A stretch of DNA of 64,000 nucleotides, from the NCBI RefSeq assembly GCF_017573465.1, contig NZ_JAGEPF010000038.1, positions 1-64,000 on the forward strand, given 5' to 3'. Made by a program: the position numbers and the translations under genes. This DNA is from Actinomadura violacea (GTDB lineage: Bacteria > Actinomycetota > Actinomycetes > Streptosporangiales > Streptosporangiaceae). This document shows positions 1 to 9,312 of the stretch, piece by piece (position 1 is the first letter of the stretch; every line of letters starts with the position of its first letter). Below the pieces are notes generated by a model, which was not told the DNA's origin, ran no database searches, and saw only the letters and a program-made list of their open reading frames with translations.

Positions 1-950
1 GCGCCGCCGGCGAGCAGGCGCCGCCGCGCCGGCGAGGCGGGCCCGCCGCCCGCCGCGTCCCGGGTCTCGGCCGGCATCGGGACCGGGCGGGTGATGTAGG
101 ACGCGACCGGCGGCGGCAGCCACGCCACCCCGTGCGGCGCGGCCGGCGCCAGCGCCGCCAGCCGCTCCAGCACGGCCGCGGCGGACGGCCGCAGCTCCGG
201 GTCCTTCGCCAGGCAGGCGGCGATCGCGGCGTGCAGGTCCGGGTCGGTGACGCCGTCCAGCCGCGGCGGCTCGTGGACCACCCGGTAGACCAGCTCGTGC
301 ACCGCGCCGCGCCCGAACGGCCCGGTCCCGGTCGCGGCGAACGCCAGCACCGCGCCGAGCGCGAACACGTCCCCGGCGGGCCCCGCCCCCGGCCCGGCGG
401 CCTGCTCGGGCGGCATGTAGCCGGGCGAGCCGACGGCGGTGCCGGTCCGGGTCACCGTCGCCGCCTCCGCCGCCCGCGCGATGCCGAAGTCGATGACGCG
501 GGCGCCGTCCGGCGTCAGCATCACGTTGGACGGCTTGAGGTCGCGGTGCACCACCCCGGCCCGGTGGATCGCCACGAGCGCCTCGGCCAGGCCCGCGCCG
601 AGCGCCCGCACCGACGCCGGCGGCAGCGGCCCGTGCCCGTCCACCGCCTCCTGCAGCGACCGGCCCGGCAGGTACGCCGTCACCAGCCAGGGGCGCGCCG
701 CGCCGGTGTCCGCGTCGATCAGCGGCGCGGTGAACGCGCCGCCGACCGCGCGCGCCGCCGCGACCTCCCGCGCGAACCGCGCCCGGAACCCCGGGTCGCC
801 GGCGAGGTCGGGGTGCACCACCTTCACCGCGACGGGCCGTCCCGCCGCCGACCGGCCGAGGAACACCTGCCCCATGCCGCCCGTCCCGAGCCGGGCCAGC
901 AGCCGGATCCCGCCGATCCGCGACGGATCGCCCGCGCGCAGCGGATCCAT
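1..950 (-). CDS. Ser/Thr protein kinase, Hanks type (3' part outside window)
   Basis: N-terminal 316 residues of a eukaryotic-type kinase; the rest lies beyond base 1. A glycine loop (LGTGGMGQVF), the VAVKV lysine, HRDLKPSNV, DFGIA and a PEQAAG segment are all present, so the catalytic domain looks intact. The last visible residues (PARRRLLAGGA) read like the start of a twin-arginine/hydrophobic segment, as in the neighbouring kinase. The ATG at 950 directly abuts the stop of the upstream kinase (951-953), so the two are one transcription unit and probably translationally coupled. The two kinase domains are alike throughout, which suggests tandem duplication. The extracytoplasmic domain type is unknown because it is cut off. 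Confidence 0.93.
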   Translation of the reverse strand, partial: MDPLRAGDPSRIGGIRLLARLGTGGMGQVFLGRSAAGRPVAVKVVHPDLAGDPGFRARFAREVAAARAVGGAFTAPLIDADTGAARPWLVTAYLPGRSLQEAVDGHGPLPPASVRALGAGLAEALVAIHRAGVVHRDLKPSNVMLTPDGARVIDFGIARAAEAATVTRTGTAVGSPGYMPPEQAAGPGAGPAGDVFALGAVLAFAATGTGPFGRGAVHELVYRVVHEPPRLDGVTDPDLHAAIAACLAKDPELRPSAAAVLERLAALAPAAPHGVAWLPPPVASYITRPVPMPAETRDAAGGGPASPARRRLLAGG

Positions 951-2993
951 TCACTTCCCCTTCACGGCGAGCGTCATGATCTGACCGCTCTCGAACCCGA
1001 TGTGGTACAGCCCGCCCGCGGCCACGTCGGCGCGGACGCCGTTGCCGACGGCCGTCTTCCACAGCGCCCTGCCGGACGCGGCGTCCACCCCGAACCCCCA
1101 GTTCTTGGTGAGGAAGCAGAGCACCCCGCCGTCGACGGACGGCTCTCCGACGTTCTCGTCGCCGGTCGCGAACCGCCAGCGCGTGGCGCCGGTCCGCGCG
1201 TCGAGCGCGTTCATGTTGCCGCTGCCGTCCCCCACGAACACCGCGCCTCCGGCGACGGCGGGGTCGCCTACCGCGGTGCCGCCGAGGAAGTGCCAGCGCT
1301 CCGCGCCCGACGCCGCGTCCAGCGCGACGAGCGTCGCGTCGCCCGACCCGCAGAACACCATGCCGCCGGACGCCACGGGGCTGTTCCGCGCGTACTGGTC
1401 GCCGCCCGAGCCGATGTGGTGGCGCCACCGGACGTGCCCGTCGCCGGCGTCGAGCGCGTACACCGTGCTCGCGTCGGCGGTGAACACCGCGCCGCCGGCG
1501 ACGGCCGGGGTGACGTCCTGGACGTTCCCGACGTTCCGGTGCCACCGCCGGGACCCGTCCGAGGCGCGCAGCGCGACGAGGTCACCCGCGTCGACCACGA
1601 CCAGCCCGCCGCCGGCGCCCGGTTCGCGCGGGTCGCCGGGCAGGACGGTCCGCCACCTCTCCTTGCCGGTCTTCACGTCGTAGGCGTAGAGCGTTCCATC
1701 GGTGTCGGGCCACCCGACGTACAGGACGCCGCCGGACGCGACGGGCGTGCGCCAGCCCGCGGCGCCGCCGTCCCGCCCGGACTTCTTGTGCTGCCACCTC
1801 TGCTTGCCGGTCCGCGCGTCCAGTGCGATCAGCCGGCCGTCGTCGGCGCTGATGAGCAGCATCCCGTCCGCCACGGCGATGCCGCCGAACGGGTCGGTGC
1901 CGATGTCGTGCTGCCACACCTGCACGGCGTCCGGCGGCGTGGCCGGCGTCGAGGCGGCGGACGGCGACGTCCCCGCGGCGGCCTTCTTCGGGGAGCCGTG
2001 CCCGCGGGCCAGCACCGTGCCGGCGGCGGCGGCGCCGGCGAGCACCGCGACCGCGCCCGCCGCCGCGCCCGCCTTGAGGAACGCGCGCCGGTCCCGGCCG
2101 AGCCCCGCGAGGGACCGCTCCGCCGCGCCGATCTCGTCGGCGACCGGCGCGGGCAGCCAGCTCGTGCCCTGCAGCACCTCGACGGCGGGCGCCCGCGCCG
2201 CGAACCGGGGCACCAGGTCCGCCGCGGCCGGCCGCAGCTCCGGGCGCTTGGCCAGGCAGCCGGCGACCAGCTCGCGCAGCCCGGCGTCGGGCACCGCGTC
2301 CAGCCGGGGCGGGTCGTGCACCACCCGGTAGATCAGCACCTCCGCGCGGCTGCGCCCGAACGGCCCCTCGCCCGTCGCCGCGAACGCCAGCACGGCGCCG
2401 AGCGCGAACACGTCCGCGGCCGGGCCCGTCCCGTCGCCGACGGCCTGCTCGGGCGCCAGGTAGCCGGGCGAGCCGACCATGTGCCCGGTGCGGGTGACCA
2501 CCGCCTCGCCCGCCGCGTGCGCGATGCCGAAGTCGATCAGCCGCGGGCCGTCCGGCGCCAGCATCACGTTCGCCGGCTTCAGGTCGCGGTGCACGACCCC
2601 GGCGCGGTGCACCGACACCAGCGCCTCGGCGAGGCTCGCGCCGAGGCCGAACACCGCCGGCACCGGCAGCGGCCCGTGCTCGGCGACCGCCTGCTGCAGC
2701 GACATCCCCGGAAGGTAGGCGGTGACGAGCCACGGGTCCTCCGCCGCCGGGTCCGCGTCGATCACCGGCGCGGTGAACGCGCCGCTGACCGCGCGGGCCG
2801 CGGTCACCTCGCGGGCGAACCGGGCCCGGAAGGCCGCCTCGCCCGACCGGCCGGCGTGGATCACCTTGATCGCCACCGGCAGCCCGGACGCGGACCGGCC
2901 GAGGTACACCGTCCCCATGCCGCCGGCGCCGAGCCGCTCGACCACCGTGTACCCGCCGATCCGCCGGGGGTCCTCCGCAAGCAGCGGCGCCAT
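951..2993 (-). CDS. Ser/Thr protein kinase with C-terminal PQQ-type beta-propeller
   Basis: 680-aa receptor kinase. The kinase domain spans about residues 14-275 (glycine loop 21-30, Lys43, HRD 135-137, DFG 154-156). A hydrophobic stretch at about 308-329 is followed by a Ser/Pro/Thr-rich linker and a propeller made of repeated ALDA-x-G-x-x-RW blades (about 355-680), the PQQ/BamB-like repeat. The propeller should lie outside the cell and sense a ligand or wall state; this is inferred from the family. Directly before the membrane segment is RRAFLK (302-307), a full twin-arginine-like motif. The ATG at 2993 is chosen over an upstream in-frame start because GGAAGGGAG lies just before it and the next residues begin the kinase domain. 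It abuts a second kinase downstream. Confidence 0.93.
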   Translation of the reverse strand: MAPLLAEDPRRIGGYTVVERLGAGGMGTVYLGRSASGLPVAIKVIHAGRSGEAAFRARFAREVTAARAVSGAFTAPVIDADPAAEDPWLVTAYLPGMSLQQAVAEHGPLPVPAVFGLGASLAEALVSVHRAGVVHRDLKPANVMLAPDGPRLIDFGIAHAAGEAVVTRTGHMVGSPGYLAPEQAVGDGTGPAADVFALGAVLAFAATGEGPFGRSRAEVLIYRVVHDPPRLDAVPDAGLRELVAGCLAKRPELRPAAADLVPRFAARAPAVEVLQGTSWLPAPVADEIGAAERSLAGLGRDRRAFLKAGAAAGAVAVLAGAAAAGTVLARGHGSPKKAAAGTSPSAASTPATPPDAVQVWQHDIGTDPFGGIAVADGMLLISADDGRLIALDARTGKQRWQHKKSGRDGGAAGWRTPVASGGVLYVGWPDTDGTLYAYDVKTGKERWRTVLPGDPREPGAGGGLVVVDAGDLVALRASDGSRRWHRNVGNVQDVTPAVAGGAVFTADASTVYALDAGDGHVRWRHHIGSGGDQYARNSPVASGGMVFCGSGDATLVALDAASGAERWHFLGGTAVGDPAVAGGAVFVGDGSGNMNALDARTGATRWRFATGDENVGEPSVDGGVLCFLTKNWGFGVDAASGRALWKTAVGNGVRADVAAGGLYHIGFESGQIMTLAVKGK

Positions 2994-3119
2994 CCCGCTC
3001 CCTTCCGCGTCGCGCGTCCGGGCCCGTCCCGCACTGGGCACAGACCCGGTCGGCGATCATCCCGCATCGGGGTACACGTTCGGTATACGCCCCCGGGCGG
3101 GAAGCCGCGGCGCGAAGGG

Positions 3120-3404
3120 TCAGGCGCTGCGCGGCCCGGCGGCGGAGGCCATGCCGGGCGGCGCCGACGCGAGGGCCTTCTGGATGGCCTCGACGAGCGC
3201 GAGCGCCGCCTCCTCCGTCAGCTCCACCGCGACCCGCGCGGACGGCCCCTCGGACGGGTTCGTGAAGTCGATGTTCAGCGTGTGCTCGTGCGTGGAGTGG
3301 AACGGGTGGTCGACGTAGACCGCGCCGTCCGTCAGCGTGAACCAGCCGGACGCGCCCTTGGCGGCCCCGGCCAGCTCGACCTTGTGGGTCTGATAGGTGC
3401 ACAT
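3120..3404 (-). CDS. DUF6295 family small protein
   Basis: 94-aa protein beginning MCTYQTHKVEL, with a conserved-looking core (GWFTLTDGAVYVDHP, HTLNIDF) and an Ala-rich C-terminal helix. It resembles actinobacterial proteins labelled DUF6295; no biochemical role is known to me. There is no signal peptide or membrane segment, so it is probably cytosolic. AAGGGAGA lies about 8 bases before the ATG. It lies 14 bases downstream of the dienelactone hydrolase gene on the same strand, so the two are probably co-transcribed. Confidence 0.75.
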   Translation of the reverse strand: MCTYQTHKVELAGAAKGASGWFTLTDGAVYVDHPFHSTHEHTLNIDFTNPSEGPSARVAVELTEEAALALVEAIQKALASAPPGMASAAGPRSA

Positions 3405-3418
3405 GCGAGGGTCTCCCT

Positions 3419-4162
3419 TCAGGACGCGAGGTGCCGGCCGTAGAAGTCGAAGATGCGCTTCCAGCCGTCGACCGCCGCCTCGGGCCGGTAGGCGGTGCGC
3501 TCGACGGAGAAGAACGCGTGCCCGGCGCCCGGGTAGCTGTGGAACTCGTGCTCCTTGCCGAGCCTGGTCAGCTCCGCGTCCAGCTCGGCGACCTCGTCCG
3601 GCGCGGGGAACTGGTCGTCCTCGCCGAACAGGCCGAGCAGCGGGCAGGACAGGTCGGCGGCCCGCGACACCAGCGGCCCCGCCTTCAGCGGGAACTCCGC
3701 CGGCGGCTCCTTCACCACGAACGCGCCGTAGCAGTCGACGGCCGCGTCGAGGTCCAGCGACACCGCGGCGAGGAACGACTGCCGCCCGCCCGAGCAGTAC
3801 CCGATGACGCCGACCCTGCCGTTGGCGCCCTCCAGCGAGTTGAGGTGCGCGGCGGCGCCCGCGACATCGCCGACGAGCTGCTCGTCGGGGACGCCGCCCT
3901 TGGCGCGGGCGGCGGCGGCCTGGTCGTCGGGGCTGACGCCCTTGCCCTCCCGCGAGTACAGGTTCGGGAGGATCGCGGCGTAGCCGCGGGCGGCGAACGT
4001 GCGGGTGATCTGCTTGGTGCCCTCGTCGTAGCCGGGCAGGTGGTGGATCACGACGACGCCGCCGCGCGGCCGGTCGCCGAGCGGGCGGGCCAGGTACGCC
4101 TCGAGCTCGGCGCCCTCGTGGCCGGTGATCGCGACGGTCCCGGCCTGCATCTGGTCTGTCAT
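3419..4162 (-). CDS. dienelactone hydrolase family protein
   Basis: 247-aa alpha/beta hydrolase of the dienelactone hydrolase family, cytosolic. The nucleophile elbow is GYCSGG (Cys nucleophile, as in classical DLH). The acid lies in the LGLFGEDDQF segment and the histidine in GAGHAFF. The N-terminal strand VVVIHHLPGYDEG is the oxyanion-side motif. The family hydrolyses dienelactones and other small esters or lactones; no aromatic-degradation genes are nearby, so the substrate cannot be inferred. The gene precedes the DUF6295 gene in one unit. Confidence 0.88.
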   Translation of the reverse strand: MTDQMQAGTVAITGHEGAELEAYLARPLGDRPRGGVVVIHHLPGYDEGTKQITRTFAARGYAAILPNLYSREGKGVSPDDQAAAARAKGGVPDEQLVGDVAGAAAHLNSLEGANGRVGVIGYCSGGRQSFLAAVSLDLDAAVDCYGAFVVKEPPAEFPLKAGPLVSRAADLSCPLLGLFGEDDQFPAPDEVAELDAELTRLGKEHEFHSYPGAGHAFFSVERTAYRPEAAVDGWKRIFDFYGRHLAS

Positions 4163-4325
4163 GGGTGCGCAACGCTCCGTATGCGGATGGGGACACGGTC
4201 GGGCGCGCGGTCCGCGAGCCGGCCGTGCGGACCGTGCCAGTCTGCCCCACGCCCGTCCCGCCGCACCGGCCGCCCCGCCGCGACCCGCTCAGCGTCCATC
4301 TGCGGGGACGCCCCCGGACTCCCTG

Positions 4326-5162
4326 TCAGCCGTTCAGCGTTCCGGCTCCGAGCAGGCCGAACAGCAGGAGGCCGACGGCGACCCGGTACACCACGAACGC
4401 GGTGAAGGTGTGGCGCGCGACGTAGCGCAGCAGCCAGGCGATCGAGGCGTAGGCGACGACGAACGACACCGCCGTGCCGACCGCGAGCGGCAGCACGTCC
4501 GCGCCGGACCCGAGCGCGCCGGGCAGCTCGTACAGGCCGGCGCCGGTCAGCGCGGGGATGCCCATGAAGAACGACAGGCGGGTGGCGGCGAGGCGGTCGA
4601 GGTTCAGCAGCAGCCCCGTCGAGATCGTCGCGCCGGACCGGGAGAACCCGGGGAACAGCAGCGCGAGGATCTGCGAGGAGCCGACGAGCATCGCGTCCCA
4701 GAAGCCGGTGTCGTCCTCGCCGCGCTTGTTGCGGCCGAACCGGTCGGCGAGCCACATCACGACGCTGCCGACGATCAGCGAGCCGGCCACCACCCACAGC
4801 GACGCGAGCGGGCCCTCGATGAGCGGTTTGGCGGCGACCCCGACGACGACGACGGGGATCGTCGCGAAGATGACCCACCACGCGAAATTGTAGTCGTGGT
4901 GGTACCGCTCCTCCTTGTTCGCCAGGCCCTTGAACCAGGCGCCGACGATCCGGACGATGTCGGAGAAGAAGTAGACCAGGACGGCGGCGATGGCGCCGAC
5001 CTGGATGACGGCGGTGAACCCGACGACGCCCTTGTCGTCCACCGGGACGTCCATCAGCCCTTCGGCGATCTTCAGGTGCCCGGTCGAGGAGACCGGGAGG
5101 AACTCGGTCAGGCCCTCGACGATGCCGAGGACGATCGACTGGCCGACGTTGATCACGCTCAA
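4326..5162 (-). CDS. uppP: undecaprenyl-diphosphatase (UppP/BacA)
   Basis: 278-aa polytopic membrane protein that recycles undecaprenyl diphosphate to the monophosphate carrier for peptidoglycan and other wall polymers. Signature motifs are EGLTEFLPVSSTGHL near residue 16 and PGFSRSG near 175, both needed for pyrophosphate chemistry in the family. Length is typical. The start is taken as TTG at 5162 with GAGGGAA upstream; a GTG two codons in is possible. The 163 bases to the next gene downstream (4163-4325) hold no clear gene. Confidence 0.95.
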   Translation of the reverse strand: MSVINVGQSIVLGIVEGLTEFLPVSSTGHLKIAEGLMDVPVDDKGVVGFTAVIQVGAIAAVLVYFFSDIVRIVGAWFKGLANKEERYHHDYNFAWWVIFATIPVVVVGVAAKPLIEGPLASLWVVAGSLIVGSVVMWLADRFGRNKRGEDDTGFWDAMLVGSSQILALLFPGFSRSGATISTGLLLNLDRLAATRLSFFMGIPALTGAGLYELPGALGSGADVLPLAVGTAVSFVVAYASIAWLLRYVARHTFTAFVVYRVAVGLLLFGLLGAGTLNG

Positions 5163-5209
5163 TGGACCGTTCCCTCACGCCTCGTCACCGGCTCGGTGAC
5201 GCGAGCCTA

Positions 5210-5231
5210 CCTCCGGCGGCGCCGCCGGAGG
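5210..5231. terminator. 22-bp perfect GC palindrome
   Basis: Perfect inverted repeat CCTCCGGCGGC/GCCGCCGGAGG with no loop, in the gap between divergent uppP and kdp. No T-run follows on either strand, so it may be a hairpin or protein site rather than a classical terminator. It could also lie in the uppP 5' region. Confidence 0.4.
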
Positions 5232-5294
5232 CGGGTCTGGCCGGACCCGGCGCGCCGTCCACCGGGGCTCGCGGGCGGGGCCCGCGGGCGAGGC

Positions 5295-5345
5295 GCGTAG
5301 GGAACACGTGAAGATCGGCGGCGGCGGCGTAGGGAACGCGTCAAG
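5295..5345 (+). promoter_or_regulatory. paired direct repeats upstream of kdp, candidate regulator sites
   Basis: Two near-identical 19-bp direct repeats, GCGTAGGGAACACGTGAAG (5295-5313) and GCGTAGGGAACGCGTCAAG (5327-5345), start 32 bp apart, about three helical turns. They end 40 bp before the first kdp micro-ORF. Spacing and position fit a tandem binding site for a dimeric response regulator such as KdpE. That assignment is inference; no mapped KdpE site is available to compare. Confidence 0.4.
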
Positions 5346-5385
5346 ACGCCGTATTTGCCCAGGTAGCGGGTGTTTTCTGAGCTCC

Positions 5386-5469
5386 ATGACTGATCTGCTG
5401 CTCGTGGCGCTGACCGTCGCGGTCTTCGCGCTGCTCGGCCTGGCCGCGAAGGCGGTGGGGCGGCTGTGA
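5386..5469 (+). CDS. 27-aa single-span membrane micro-protein, first ORF of kdp operon
   Basis: Encodes 27 residues, nearly all one hydrophobic helix ([18 protein letters not shown]) ending in basic residues (K, R). Its stop overlaps the GTG of kdpF by the GTGA arrangement, so kdpF is translationally coupled to it. Similar tiny hydrophobic ORFs occur ahead of kdpF in other actinobacteria as I recall, so it is probably a real Kdp-associated peptide rather than chance. A possible role is as an accessory to the pump or as a coupling leader. The Shine-Dalgarno is weak (GAG). Confidence 0.6.
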   Translation: MTDLLLVALTVAVFALLGLAAKAVGRL

Positions 5470-5555
5470 CCGTCGACAACGCCGTCGGCCTGGTGCTGGC
5501 CGTGCTCCTGGTGGTCTTCCTCGTCGTGGCCCTGCTCTTCCCGGAGCGGTTCTGA
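5466..5555 (+). CDS. kdpF: K+-transporting ATPase small subunit KdpF
   Basis: 29-aa single-span peptide beginning [15 protein letters not shown] and ending LLFPERF, the hallmark KdpF pattern. KdpF stabilises the KdpFABC complex in the membrane. Its stop TGA shares its last base with the kdpA ATG (TGATG), giving tight coupling. It is easily missed because of its size. Confidence 0.9.
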   Translation: MTVDNAVGLVLAVLLVVFLVVALLFPERF

Positions 5556-7216
5556 TGGGCGCCACGACCGCCGGGGTCGTGTTCATCGGCTCCCTGCTGC
5601 TCGCGCTGGCCGCCGTCCACGTGCCGCTGGGCGACCACATGTACCGCGTCTACTCGTCCACGAGGCATCGCCGGGTGGAGCGGGCCCTCTACCGGACGAT
5701 GGGCGTGGACCCCGACGCCGAGCAGGGATGGGGCGCCTACGCGCGCAGCGTCCTGGCGTTCTCCCTCGTCTCGGTGCTCCTGCTCTACGGGCTGCAGCGG
5801 TTGCAGAGCCACCTGCTGCTGAGCCTCGGCATGAAGAACGTCCCGGACCACGTCGCGTGGAACACCGCCGTCAGCTTCGTGACGAACACGAACTGGCAGT
5901 CGTACTCGGGCGAGTCCACGATGGGCCACCTGGTGCAGATGGCCGGCCTGGCCGTGCAGAACTTCGTGTCGGCGGCCGTCGGGATGGCCGTCGCGATGGC
6001 GTTCGTGCGCGGCCTCGCCCGCAAGCGCACCGGGGACCTCGGCAACTTCTGGGTGGACCTGACCCGCGGCGTCCTGCGGATCCTGCTGCCGATCGCCGTC
6101 GTCGCGGCGGTAGTGCTGGTCGCGGGCGGCGCCGTGCAGAACTTCGCCGGCCCGCACACCGTCGGGACGCTCGCGGGACACCCCCAGACCCTCACCGGCG
6201 GACCGGTCGCGTCCCAGGAGGCCATCAAGGAGCTCGGCACCAACGGCGGCGGCTTCTACAACGCCAACTCCGCCCACCCGTTCGAGAACCCGACCGCCTG
6301 GACGAACTGGATCGAGATCTTCCTGCTGGTGGTCATCGCGTCCGCGCTGCCCCGCACGTTCGGCCGGATGGCCGGGCAGAAGCGGCAGGGTTACGCGATC
6401 GTCGCGGTGATGGGGGTGCTCGCGGTGCTGAGCATCTGCGCCACCACCGCCGCGCAGGTCGCGCACCACGGCACCGTCCCGCAGGCCGTCGGATCGGCGG
6501 CCGAGGGCACCGAGGCGCGGTTCGGGATCGTCGACTCGGCGATGTTCGCCACCGCCACCACGCTCACCTCGACGGGGGCCGTCGACTCCTTCCACGACTC
6601 CTACACCAGCCTCGGCGGCGGCATGGCGATGCTGAACATGATGCTCGGCGAGGTCGCGCCGGGCGGCGTCGGCTCCGGCCTCTACGGGATGCTGATCCTC
6701 GCGATCATCACGGTGTTCGTCGCGGGGCTGATGGTCGGCCGGACGCCGGAGTACCTCGGCAAGAAGATCGGCGCCCGGGAGATGAAGCTCGCGTCGCTGT
6801 ACTTCCTGGTCACCCCGGGGCTCGTCCTGACCGGGACGGCGATCGCGATGGCGTTCCCCGGGCCGCGCGCGTCCATGCTGAACGGCGGCCCGCACGGCTT
6901 CTCCGAGGTGCTGTACGCGTTCACCTCCGCCTCCAACAACAACGGGTCCGCGTTCGCGGGCCTCACCGTGAACACCCCGTTCTACGACGTCGCGCTCGGG
7001 CTCGCGATGCTGCTCGGCCGCTTCCTGCCGATCGTCCTGGTGCTGGCCCTCGCCGGCTCGCTCGCCCGGCAGACGCCCGTCCCGGTGTCCGCCGGGACGC
7101 TGCCGACGCACCGCCTCCAGTTCGTCGGCATGGTCGCCGGCGTGACGCTCGTCCTCGTCGCGCTCACGTTCTTCCCGGCGCTGGCCCTCGGCCCGCTGGC
7201 AGAAGGGATCCGCTGA
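5555..7216 (+). CDS. kdpA: K+-transporting ATPase subunit KdpA
   Basis: 553-aa channel-like subunit that selects and passes K+ in the KdpFABC complex. Pore loops are visible: [48 protein letters not shown] and [12 protein letters not shown], the four selectivity-filter repeats of this SKT-family protein. There are about ten membrane segments and normal length. The stop overlaps the kdpB start (TGATG). Confidence 0.98.
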   Translation: MGATTAGVVFIGSLLLALAAVHVPLGDHMYRVYSSTRHRRVERALYRTMGVDPDAEQGWGAYARSVLAFSLVSVLLLYGLQRLQSHLLLSLGMKNVPDHVAWNTAVSFVTNTNWQSYSGESTMGHLVQMAGLAVQNFVSAAVGMAVAMAFVRGLARKRTGDLGNFWVDLTRGVLRILLPIAVVAAVVLVAGGAVQNFAGPHTVGTLAGHPQTLTGGPVASQEAIKELGTNGGGFYNANSAHPFENPTAWTNWIEIFLLVVIASALPRTFGRMAGQKRQGYAIVAVMGVLAVLSICATTAAQVAHHGTVPQAVGSAAEGTEARFGIVDSAMFATATTLTSTGAVDSFHDSYTSLGGGMAMLNMMLGEVAPGGVGSGLYGMLILAIITVFVAGLMVGRTPEYLGKKIGAREMKLASLYFLVTPGLVLTGTAIAMAFPGPRASMLNGGPHGFSEVLYAFTSASNNNGSAFAGLTVNTPFYDVALGLAMLLGRFLPIVLVLALAGSLARQTPVPVSAGTLPTHRLQFVGMVAGVTLVLVALTFFPALALGPLAEGIR

Positions 7217-9312
7217 TGTCCGCCCCCGTACGTTCCGGCAGCGTGCCGCCCGCCGTCCGGGCCGCGCTCCCGGACGCGTTCCGCAAGCTCGACCCGCGGG
7301 CCATGTGGCGCAACCCCGTGATGCTGATCGTGGAGATCGGCGCGGTCTGGACGACGGTCCTCGCCGTCCGCGACGTCTCGGTGTTCGCCGTGGCCACCGC
7401 GGTGTGGCTGTGGCTGACCGTGCTGTTCGCCAACATGGCCGAGGCGGTCGCCGAGGGCCGCGGCAAGGCGCAGGCCGACTCGCTGCGCCGCACCCGCCAG
7501 GACACCACGGCCCGCCGGCTCACCGGCTGGAGGCCCGGCTCCGCCGGTACCGAGGAGGAGGTCGCGGCCACCGAGCTGCGGCAGGGCGACGTCGTCGTGG
7601 TGGAGGCCGGGCAGACCGTCCCCGGCGACGGTGACGTCGTCGAGGGCATCGCCAGCGTGGACGAGTCGGCGATCACCGGCGAGTCGGCGCCGGTCATCCG
7701 CGAGTCCGGCGGCGACCGCAGCGCCGTCACCGGCGGCACCCGGGTGCTGTCCGACCGGATCGTCGTGAAGATCACGCAGCGGCCCGGCGAGTCGTTCGTG
7801 GACCGGATGATCGCGCTCGTCGAGGGCGCGTCGCGGCGCAGGACGCCGAACGAGATCGCGCTGAACATCCTGCTCGCGGCGCTGACCATCGCGTTCCTCA
7901 TCGCCACCGCGACGCTCCAACCCTTCGCGATCTTCGCGTGGGCGCAGCACCCCGGCTCGTCCGCCGGCGCCGCCCTCGGCCCGCACGGCGTCACCGGGAT
8001 CGTGCTGGTGTCGCTGCTGGTCTGCCTGATCCCGACCACGATCGGGGCGCTGCTGTCGGCGATCGGCATCGCGGGCATGGACCGGCTGGTGCGGCGCAAT
8101 GTCCTCGCCATGTCCGGACGCGCCGTCGAGGCCGCCGGCGACGTCAACACGCTGCTGCTCGACAAGACCGGCACGATCACCCTCGGCGACCGGCAGGCGT
8201 CGGAGTTCATCCCCGTCGGCGGTGTGACCGCCGCCGAGCTGGCCGACGCGGCGCAGCTGTCGAGCCTGGCGGACGAGACGCCGGAGGGCCGCTCGGTCGT
8301 CGTGCACGCCAAGACCGCCTACGGGCTGCGCGAGCGGCACCCGGGGGAGCCAGCGCACGCCGAGTGGATCCCGTTCGCCGCGCAGACCCGGATGTCCGGC
8401 GTGGACGTCGGCGGGCGGCGGCTCCGCAAGGGCGCGGCGAGCGCGGTGTCCGCGTGGATCCGCGAGCACGGCGGCACCGTCCCGCCCGAGCTGGGCGGCG
8501 TCGTCGACGGCATCTCCGCGGCGGGCGGCACCCCGCTCGTCGTCGGCGAGTCCGAACGGGGCGGCAAGGCGCGCGTGCTCGGCGTCGTCCACCTCAAGGA
8601 CGTCGTCAAGCAGGGCATGCGCGAGCGGTTCGACCGGATGCGCGCCATGGGCATCCGCACGGTCATGGTCACCGGCGACAACCCGCTGACGGCCAAGGCC
8701 ATCGCCGACGAGGCCGGGGTGGACGACTTCCTCGCCGAGGCCAAGCCGGAGGACAAGATGGCCCTGATCAGGCGGGAGCAGGCCGGCGGCCGGATGGTCG
8801 CGATGACCGGCGACGGTACCAACGACGCGCCCGCGCTCGCGCAGGCCGACGTCGGCGTCGCGATGAACACCGGCACCTCGGCCGCCAAGGAGGCCGGGAA
8901 CATGGTCGACCTGGACTCCGACCCGACCAAGCTCATCGAGATCGTGGAGATCGGCAAGCAGCTGCTCATCACCCGCGGCGCGCTGACGACCTTCTCGATC
9001 TCCAACGACATCGCCAAGTACTTCGCGATCATCCCGGCGCTGTTCGCCGGGCTCTACCCCGGCCTGGACGCGCTCAACGTCATGCGGCTGCACAGCCCGC
9101 AGTCGGCGATCCTGTCCGCCGTCGTGTTCAACGCGCTGGTGATCGTCGCGCTGATCCCCCTCGCCCTGCGCGGCGTCCGGTACCGGCCCGGCTCGGCGTC
9201 CAAGCTCCTCAACCGCAACCTGCTCGTCTACGGGCTCGGCGGCGTCCTGGCCCCGTTCGCCGGGATCAAGGCCGTCGACCTGCTCGTCCAACTCGTTCCG
9301 GGGATCTCCTGA
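7216..9312 (+). CDS. kdpB: K+-transporting P-type ATPase subunit KdpB
   Basis: 698-aa P-type ATPase that energises K+ uptake. The A-domain TGES loop is present ([10 protein letters not shown]; the serine is the residue known to be inhibited by phosphorylation in E. coli). Also present are the phosphorylation site DKTGTIT, the hinge [20 protein letters not shown] and the M5 region [12 protein letters not shown]. All catalytic residues are intact. It is coupled at both ends by one-base stop/start overlaps. Confidence 0.98.
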   Translation: MSAPVRSGSVPPAVRAALPDAFRKLDPRAMWRNPVMLIVEIGAVWTTVLAVRDVSVFAVATAVWLWLTVLFANMAEAVAEGRGKAQADSLRRTRQDTTARRLTGWRPGSAGTEEEVAATELRQGDVVVVEAGQTVPGDGDVVEGIASVDESAITGESAPVIRESGGDRSAVTGGTRVLSDRIVVKITQRPGESFVDRMIALVEGASRRRTPNEIALNILLAALTIAFLIATATLQPFAIFAWAQHPGSSAGAALGPHGVTGIVLVSLLVCLIPTTIGALLSAIGIAGMDRLVRRNVLAMSGRAVEAAGDVNTLLLDKTGTITLGDRQASEFIPVGGVTAAELADAAQLSSLADETPEGRSVVVHAKTAYGLRERHPGEPAHAEWIPFAAQTRMSGVDVGGRRLRKGAASAVSAWIREHGGTVPPELGGVVDGISAAGGTPLVVGESERGGKARVLGVVHLKDVVKQGMRERFDRMRAMGIRTVMVTGDNPLTAKAIADEAGVDDFLAEAKPEDKMALIRREQAGGRMVAMTGDGTNDAPALAQADVGVAMNTGTSAAKEAGNMVDLDSDPTKLIEIVEIGKQLLITRGALTTFSISNDIAKYFAIIPALFAGLYPGLDALNVMRLHSPQSAILSAVVFNALVIVALIPLALRGVRYRPGSASKLLNRNLLVYGLGGVLAPFAGIKAVDLLVQLVPGIS

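Noticed and set aside
132-3443. A 1103-codon open frame on the plus strand over the kinase genes
   Set aside because: It is the antisense shadow of two clear kinases, is Arg/Gly/Pro-rich with no recognisable domain, and has no ribosome-binding site. Similar long shadows oppose most genes here because of extreme GC content.
5207-7111. Long minus-strand open frame opposite kdpA
   Set aside because: Sequence composition is Arg/His/Asp-rich without domains, and kdpA on the other strand has all its conserved motifs.
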